DNA of 45,520 nt from Bacteroidales bacterium (GTDB lineage Bacteria > Bacteroidota > Bacteroidia > Bacteroidales > Muribaculaceae). The notes under the pieces were generated by a model that saw only the letters and a list, made by a program, of their open reading frames with translations, ran no database searches and was not told the DNA's origin. Both the position numbers and the translations under genes were made by a program. Shown one piece after another: positions 40,737 through 45,520 of the stretch. The DNA is taken from contig DXXK01000078.1 in NCBI GenBank assembly GCA_019416425.1, positions 1 to 45,520 of the forward strand, read 5' to 3'. Every line of letters begins with the position of its first letter. The first letter of the stretch is position 1.

Positions 40737-42200
40737 TTAGGGTTTGCGGGCGGGGTCGCAGGTCAGGCCGACGCCGAGCTTCTTGAAGATCTTGTGGTCC
40801 ACCTCACCCAGCATCACGGTGGAATGTACCTGACAGCCCTTCAGCTCAGGCAGCATCTCCAGCGCACGGCGGCATTTCTCGTCGGTGGTGCTCAGGACGG
40901 ACAATGCCACCAATACCTCGTCTGTATGCAGGCGCGGATTGTTGCCCTGCAGATAGACGGTCTTGGTGTGCTGGATGGGGGTGATCATCTCCTGGGGAAT
41001 CAGCTTGATGTCATGGTCGATTCCCGCCAGGTGCTTGATGGCGTTCAGTATCAGCGCCGCGCTCGGGCCCAGCAGCGGGCTTGTCTCCGCCGTGATGATG
41101 GTGCCGTCGGCCAGCTCGATGGCCGAGCATGGCCGCCCCGACCGCTCGGCACGCTCGCGTGCGGCGGCTATAGGCTTGCGGTAGCTTGTATCGATCTTGG
41201 CCTGCTTGAACAACAGCTCGATCTTGTTAACCTCCGACTCATTGCCCTCGCCCTGAGCCAGACGGTTCAGCGCCTGGAAATAACGCAGGATGATCTCGTT
41301 CTTCGACGCCTCGCGGCACACCTCGTCATCCTCGATGCAGAATCCCACCATGTTCACGCCCATGTCGGTGGGCGACTTGTAGGGACTCTCGCCGTAGATG
41401 CCCTCGAACAGGGCGTTCAGGACGGGGAAGATCTCGATGTCGCGGTTGTAGTTGATGGCGGTCTTGCCGTAGGCCTCCAGGTGAAACGGATCGATCATGT
41501 TGACGTCGTTCAGGTCGGCCGTAGCCGCCTCATAGGCGATGTTGACCGGATGTTTCAGCGGCATGCTCCATACGGGGAAGGTCTCGAACTTGGCGTATCC
41601 GGCCTCGATGCCGCGCTTATGCTCGTTGTAGAGCTGGCTGAGGCATACGGCCATCTTGCCGCTGCCGGGGCCCGGTGCCGTAACGATGACCAGCGGACGG
41701 GTGGTCTCGATGTAGTCATTCTTGCCGAATCCCTCGTCGGAAGCGATCAGCTTCACGTTGCTGGGATAGCCCTCGATCATATAGTGGAGATAAGTACGGA
41801 TGCCCATGCGCTCCAGCTTGGCGCGGAAGGCGTCGGCGCTCTGCTGGCCGTAGTAATGTGTGATGCAGACGGAGCTGACCAGAAAGCCCCGGTTCTGGAA
41901 GGCGTCACGCAGACGCAGCACGTCCATGTCGTAGGTGATTCCAAGGTCGCCGCGGACCTTGTTCTTCTCAATGTCGGTGGCGCTGATCACGATCACGATC
42001 TCGATGCGGTCACTCAGCTTGCTCAGCATCTTCAGCTTGCTGTCCGGCTCGAAGCCCGGAAGCACGCGCGACGCATGATAATCGTCGAACAACTTGCCGC
42101 CCAGTTCCAGATACAGCTTGTTGCCGAACTTCTCTACTCTCTCCTTGATATGCTCGGATTGGATCCGCTCATACTTATCGTTGTCAAAACCTCGTCTCAT
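40737..42200 (-). CDS. DUF1846 family protein
   Basis: A 487-residue cytoplasmic protein that matches the DUF1846 family along its length. It has RRGFDNDKYERIQSEHI at the start, the long conserved block RPLVIVTAPGPGSGKMAVCL with a P-loop-like sequence, FPVWSMPLKHPVNIAYEAAT, GVNMVGFCIEDDEVCREASK and ITAETSPLLGPSAALILNAI. Structures of relatives show a nucleotide-binding fold, but no reaction is established to my knowledge. The ATG at 42200 is the likely start. An upstream in-frame TTG is part of the promoter -7 box and cannot be translated from that promoter. Confidence 0.85.
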   Translation of the reverse strand: MRRGFDNDKYERIQSEHIKERVEKFGNKLYLELGGKLFDDYHASRVLPGFEPDSKLKMLSKLSDRIEIVIVISATDIEKNKVRGDLGITYDMDVLRLRDAFQNRGFLVSSVCITHYYGQQSADAFRAKLERMGIRTYLHYMIEGYPSNVKLIASDEGFGKNDYIETTRPLVIVTAPGPGSGKMAVCLSQLYNEHKRGIEAGYAKFETFPVWSMPLKHPVNIAYEAATADLNDVNMIDPFHLEAYGKTAINYNRDIEIFPVLNALFEGIYGESPYKSPTDMGVNMVGFCIEDDEVCREASKNEIILRYFQALNRLAQGEGNESEVNKIELLFKQAKIDTSYRKPIAAARERAERSGRPCSAIELADGTIITAETSPLLGPSAALILNAIKHLAGIDHDIKLIPQEMITPIQHTKTVYLQGNNPRLHTDEVLVALSVLSTTDEKCRRALEMLPELKGCQVHSTVMLGEVDHKIFKKLGVGLTCDPARKP

Positions 42201-42209
42201 AACGGGATG

Positions 42210-42240
42210 CAAAATTACGCATTTTCCTCCACAATCCCAA
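42210..42240 (-). promoter_or_regulatory. Promoter of the DUF1846 gene, nearly leaderless
   Basis: On the minus strand TTG (42238-42240), 20 bases, TAATTTTG (42210-42217), followed by C. The ATG begins only 9 bases after the box, so the transcript would have a leader of a few bases and no room for a ribosome binding site. Confidence 0.65.
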
Positions 42241-42316
42241 CATTTGATAAATATTTACGTTAAAAATTATGAAAGTACCCATATAGGGTGCCTGTACGAT
42301 AGTAAATTACTGAGTT

Positions 42317-42793
42317 ATGGAAATAGGAGACAAATTCCCCGATCTGTTGGGCGTTGACGCCGACGGCAAGGAGGTAAGGCTGTCGGATTTTCCCGACAAG
42401 AAATTCATCATATATTTCTACCCCAAGGACAACACTCCCGGATGCACCATGGAGGCCAAGTCGTTCCGCGACAACTACCAGACATTCCTGGACATGGGTT
42501 ACCAGATTATAGGTGTCAGCAAGGACGACGCCAAGAGCCACAAGCGTTTCATCGAGAAGCAGAGCCTGCCGTTCCCGCTTGTATCGGACACCGAGGGCCA
42601 TCTGTGCGAGCTGGCCGGAGTATGGGCGCTGAAGGTGATGGCCGGACGCCGATACATGGGCATAATCCGCACCACGTTTGTCTGCGACCACGACGGCACG
42701 GTGACCGACGTGATCGACAAGGTCAAGACCGCCACGGCATCCGAACAGCTCTTCGCATTGCTGGACAACCGCTACAATCCCAATCCCGCCTGA
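42317..42793 (+). CDS. bcp: Thioredoxin-dependent peroxiredoxin (BCP/PrxQ)
   Basis: A 158-residue peroxiredoxin that reduces hydrogen peroxide and organic peroxides with thioredoxin. The peroxidatic cysteine is C43 in PKDNTPGCTMEAKSFRD. The resolving cysteine five residues later, found in E. coli BCP, is absent (KSF); C97 (EGHLCELAGVW) is at the position used by some other PrxQ proteins, and C123 also exists. Its stop and the ATG of the next gene are adjacent (TGAATG), so the two are cotranscribed. A palindrome, ACCCATATAGGGT (about 42276-42288), lies in the upstream region. Confidence 0.93.
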   Translation: MEIGDKFPDLLGVDADGKEVRLSDFPDKKFIIYFYPKDNTPGCTMEAKSFRDNYQTFLDMGYQIIGVSKDDAKSHKRFIEKQSLPFPLVSDTEGHLCELAGVWALKVMAGRRYMGIIRTTFVCDHDGTVTDVIDKVKTATASEQLFALLDNRYNPNPA

Positions 42794-43552
42794 ATGAAGC
42801 GAAAGACCATAGTGAACCCCCGGTTCGAGCGATTGCGGGAGTATGTGGAGAGCATACCCGGGATTTTCGACACCGAAGGGGAGACCATATATCATAAGCG
42901 CAATCATATAAAGGTAATGACGGCTCCCGACGGCACGGTGGTGAATGTGAAACGTTACCAGGTGCCGCACGGGGTGAACCGTTATGTATACTCGCTCGGC
43001 ATCCGTAAGCCCAAGGGCCTGCGGGCCTACCTGTATCCGCAGCGTCTGCTGGAACGCGGCATAGAGACGCCGGAACCGATAGCGTATATCGAGGAGCGTA
43101 GCAACGGCCTGTTGGGGCACTGCTACTTCGTCAGTGTCCAGAGTCCATACACGCACACCATGTATGAGTTGGGCGAGGCCCGGGAGGGGGAGTATGAGGA
43201 GATTGCCAAGGCGTTCGGAAAGTTTACCGCCCGCATGCACGACCGCCAGGTGCTGCATCTGGACTACTCGCCGGGCAATATACTGTTCGACCTGCGGCCG
43301 GACGGCACCTACCGCTTCTCGCTGGTGGACACCAACCGCATGTACTTCGGTCCGGTGGATATGAAAAAAGGTGTGTCGGCATTTAAAAGAATCTGGGGTC
43401 CGAAACGTTTCTTTATAACGGTGGTGCGTGAGTATGCTCGCAACAGGGGTTATGACGCCGACCGGGCCGAGGCCTACGCCTTGCGAGAGCGCTCCAGGTT
43501 CTGGAAACGTTACCAACGAAAACACAAGGTTGAATTCAATCTGGAACTCTGA
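42794..43552 (+). CDS. LPS kinase (InaA/Kdo-kinase-like) family protein
   Basis: A 252-residue protein-kinase-like fold of the lipopolysaccharide kinase family. It has VNVKRYQVPH (candidate ATP-binding Lys), the catalytic loop VLHLDYSPGNILFD (HxDxxxxN) and a metal motif LVDTNRM in place of DFG. Relatives phosphorylate Kdo or core heptose of LPS at the inner membrane face. The C-terminus is strongly basic (RSRFWKRYQRKHK). It starts directly at the bcp stop. It converges on a glycosyltransferase operon that may build part of the same surface glycan; that link is inferred from position. Confidence 0.8.
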   Translation: MKRKTIVNPRFERLREYVESIPGIFDTEGETIYHKRNHIKVMTAPDGTVVNVKRYQVPHGVNRYVYSLGIRKPKGLRAYLYPQRLLERGIETPEPIAYIEERSNGLLGHCYFVSVQSPYTHTMYELGEAREGEYEEIAKAFGKFTARMHDRQVLHLDYSPGNILFDLRPDGTYRFSLVDTNRMYFGPVDMKKGVSAFKRIWGPKRFFITVVREYARNRGYDADRAEAYALRERSRFWKRYQRKHKVEFNLEL

Positions 43553-43588
43553 TTGGCTGTATGTTAACCCTGGAAATTTTCGCAACGG

Positions 43589-44602
43589 TCATTCTTCCAG
43601 CATTTCGATGGCTCGTTTCAATGCCTTGCGGAAGTAATCTCCGTGCGCCATCCGTGTGCTGACACGCTGCACGTTCCGTAACATCTGTGAATATTGCTCG
43701 TCACTGATGGCAGTCAGCTGCTTGTCCAGGTCGTTCAGACTCTCCACTGTGATGCCGATTCCCTCCTGTTCCACAAACGGCGCCGCTCCGGCCCCGCGCC
43801 ACAGCACCACCGGTATGCCGGCCCGCATATACAGCCCCAGCTTGTGGGGATTGCAGTAGGATATGTATTCCCCGATGTATCCCTTGGTGTCGTGCTCCAG
43901 GTTGGGACCGTACCAGATCAATCCAAATTTTCCCTTGCCGTTCCGTGCGAAGTCCTCAGGGTGGATGAACCCATGCATCCGGATATGTTCCGGCGCTGTG
44001 ACAGGCGCCCCCGTTCCGTATAGATGGACTTCCAGCCCCGGGGGCAGCATATACAGGAACGCGTTCTGCTCCTTCTGCAGATGGCCCACGAACGCTACCG
44101 ATGGTTCCTTAGACCTTGGCGAAACGTTATCGTCCGCCAAGAGATAATCCCATGCCACCTGCGGTGTCATCGGCATGTCGCATCCATGTTGCCGTAGCCA
44201 TGCGATGGTGCTGTCGTTAGCGGGAATGACCACATCGCTCATCATAAGCTTGCGGTTCTCCTGCGGCACCGTAAGTCTGCGTCGCCGGAAACTGCCTAAG
44301 TCATGGATCAGGCTCACTGCCCTGGCTCCTTTCAGATGGGTCCACCGGCACATCAGCCTGTAGTATTTCTTGACAGGATACTGTATCACCAGGACATCAC
44401 CCTTACGGATGCGGCACATGAACCGCATGATTCCGGCCAGGTTCCGGAAATAGTCGTACACCTTGTTTTTATGGAAAGTGCGTTTCAGGCCCAGGTTCAC
44501 GGCTCCCATATCCTTAAGGATGTCCTCCATGTCCACACGCGCCTTGGCGCCACCGTAGGCAGTGCTCTTGTAGTTGCGCGATACATATACAAGTCTTTGC
44601 AT
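43589..44602 (-). CDS. Glycosyltransferase, galactofuranosyltransferase-like
   Basis: A 337-residue cytoplasmic protein. It starts RLVYVSRNYKSTAYGGAKAR and has DVLVIQYPVKKYYR, AVSLIHDLGSFR, VAFVGHLQKEQNAFLYMLP and FGLIWYGPNLEHDTKGYIG. The region ISYCNPHKLGLYMRAGIPVV is typical of the nucleotide-sugar site of GT-B enzymes annotated as beta-1,6-galactofuranosyltransferases in Bacteroides. The donor sugar is not certain. It lies three bases after the GT32 gene in the same operon and converges on the LPS kinase gene with no terminator visible in the 36-base gap. Confidence 0.78.
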   Translation of the reverse strand: MQRLVYVSRNYKSTAYGGAKARVDMEDILKDMGAVNLGLKRTFHKNKVYDYFRNLAGIMRFMCRIRKGDVLVIQYPVKKYYRLMCRWTHLKGARAVSLIHDLGSFRRRRLTVPQENRKLMMSDVVIPANDSTIAWLRQHGCDMPMTPQVAWDYLLADDNVSPRSKEPSVAFVGHLQKEQNAFLYMLPPGLEVHLYGTGAPVTAPEHIRMHGFIHPEDFARNGKGKFGLIWYGPNLEHDTKGYIGEYISYCNPHKLGLYMRAGIPVVLWRGAGAAPFVEQEGIGITVESLNDLDKQLTAISDEQYSQMLRNVQRVSTRMAHGDYFRKALKRAIEMLEE

Positions 44603-44605
44603 CTC

Positions 44606-45325
44606 TTATCTTCCAAATAGTCTGTATCTCAGTATGTGCCACAGATGCTCCAGCCGCTTTACCAGGAGCCGTTTCATGGGGCGTTTCCTCCATGAACCCA
44701 CCACGCGGTGCTCGCCGATGCAGTCGGCGGCGCGGGGATAACGCTTGCGGGGTTTCAGGCGTCGTGTGGGCAGCACGGTCAGAATGTCGAGACGCAGCTC
44801 GCGGTCCTCCGAGACATAGCCGTGACGCTGGGCCACCTCCTTCATCCGCTCCGGCGAGATCAGCAGGTTCATGCTGCCGTCGGTGTTCAGGAAATGCTGC
44901 GGGCGGTAATACTCCACCATCTCGCGGCAGAACACATTGCCAGGCACCCCCATGAACATGGCCGCCTGCAATCCGAAATCCTCATGGCCCGGATCGCACT
45001 TCTCGTGGAAAGTTATGAAATCGGCGTCCAGTCCCAGTATGTCGTCGAAACGGCTGAACAGGAAGATGTCGCTGTCCATGTACACGCCACCCTCCTTCCA
45101 GACGGCGTAAAAACGCACTACATCGGCGGCAAATGCCCATTTGCGCTGTTCCAGAGCCTCGTTGACATACGGGATTTCGAGCGAGACGGCGTCATCGTAG
45201 TTCCACACTCTTATCTTGAAGTCGGGCAGAAGAAGCTTCCAGCTGTCGAGACACGCCTTGACCTCCACGGGATATTCACCGCCGCCAAACCAGCAAAGAT
45301 GCAGTATCTTGGGTATCCTTCCCAT
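44606..45325 (-). CDS. Family 32 glycosyltransferase (capsular/LPS sugar transferase)
   Basis: A 239-residue GT32 protein. It starts IPKILHLCWFGGGEYP, the usual first strand of this family, has RVWNYDDAV, and the metal-binding DXD in AVWKEGGVYMDSDIFLFSRF. FITFHEKCDPGHEDFGLQAA follows. These enzymes transfer hexoses in outer polysaccharides. Its ATG follows directly on the stop of the PHP gene (TGAATG) and it precedes a second glycosyltransferase by three bases. The basic C-terminus (KRPMKRLLVKRLEHLW) may help membrane association. Confidence 0.88.
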   Translation of the reverse strand: MGRIPKILHLCWFGGGEYPVEVKACLDSWKLLLPDFKIRVWNYDDAVSLEIPYVNEALEQRKWAFAADVVRFYAVWKEGGVYMDSDIFLFSRFDDILGLDADFITFHEKCDPGHEDFGLQAAMFMGVPGNVFCREMVEYYRPQHFLNTDGSMNLLISPERMKEVAQRHGYVSEDRELRLDILTVLPTRRLKPRKRYPRAADCIGEHRVVGSWRKRPMKRLLVKRLEHLWHILRYRLFGR

Positions 45326-45520
45326 TCAGTTTCGATTAGTTGGGTTTGTCAATCCATGCAGTATCTTAAGTGCCTCCGGACGGCCGGCGTCAAGACGGTC
45401 GGTGTAATGGGCGTCGGAGTTGACCGCCAAGGGGAGTCCTGCCGCTATCAGACGCGGCCAGAGCGGCTCGGCGGGGTAGAATCGATGGCGCGAGTCAAGC
45501 GCCTTGGTATTGATCTCGAC
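45326..45520 (-). CDS. PHP-domain hydrolase (histidinol-phosphatase-like), C-terminal part
   Basis: Only the last 64 codons are inside the window. They read VEINTKALDSRHRFYPAEPL, PRLIAAGLPLAVNSDAHYTD and RLDAGRPEALKILHG. VEIN and NSDAHY are late metal-binding motifs of PHP phosphoesterases such as HisJ histidinol-phosphatase. The gene is complete at its 3' end and runs off the right edge. Its stop is adjacent to the GT32 start. Confidence 0.75.
   Translation of the reverse strand, partial: VEINTKALDSRHRFYPAEPLWPRLIAAGLPLAVNSDAHYTDRLDAGRPEALKILHGLTNPTNRN

Noticed and set aside
40719..42263. Open frame of over 500 codons on the plus strand, antisense to the DUF1846 gene
   Set aside because: Same composition effect; the minus-strand DUF1846 protein is conserved in character and has a consensus promoter.

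Overview
The window looks like a chromosomal segment of a GC-rich Bacteroidales bacterium. A Muribaculaceae-like gut lineage is my best guess, but this is inference because no rRNA gene is present. Three things point there. At least seven promoters fit the Bacteroidetes pattern TTTG or TTG, 20 bases, TAnnTTTG. The gene families are typical of the group: a UpxY-type NusG paralogue, a TamL-like lipoprotein, DUF4922, a golvesin-domain amidase, class I fumarase and an M49 peptidase. Most genes are GC-rich. I found no tRNA, rRNA, CRISPR array, integrase or transposase.

Layout. 1-3.2 kb: an AT-rich surface polysaccharide block read leftwards (flippase N-terminus, glycosyltransferase, a frameshifted CapK-type adenylate-forming enzyme) headed by a GC-rich UpxY-type antiterminator. 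3.2-7.5 kb: a gene-poor accessory region filled with three repeat families, namely ATGCATAAT arrays, a 260-300 bp palindromic element with inverted ends (four copies), and a GGTTGATGCGCGGC repeat. Within it lies an AT-rich island where two near-identical palindromes flank a promoter-like box pointing at upxY. An orphan 407-residue protein gene also lies there. 7.5-10.1 kb: a small AlkD-like gene convergent with dipeptidyl peptidase III. 10.2-15 kb: dxr-rseP-rlmI under one promoter, behind a degenerate M23 protein. 15.3-20.7 kb: ompA, gdhA, a Fur-family regulator and a His-rich P-type metal exporter. 20.7-30.9 kb: a tightly packed leftward envelope operon (amidase/golvesin protein, GT2, DUF4922, AmpG-like permease, TamL-like protein, HAD phosphatase). 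31-35.9 kb: a second polysaccharide operon, wza-wzc-rfbA-rfbC. 36-40.1 kb: fumarase and lepA, followed by a small membrane protein gene and a diverged second copy of the lepA 3' end. 40.3-45.5 kb: glsB-like gene, DUF1846, peroxiredoxin, LPS-kinase-like protein, two glycosyltransferases and a truncated PHP hydrolase.

How the genes work together. Much of the window serves the cell surface: capsule export and sugar activation, outer-membrane assembly, peptidoglycan cleavage and recycling, and LPS decoration. The most interesting signals are the twin-palindrome promoter island at the head of the capsule block, the envelope operon with an uncharacterised DUF4922 enzyme, the lepA 3' remnant marking a recombination scar, and the repeat-filled region that would form the upxY leader.
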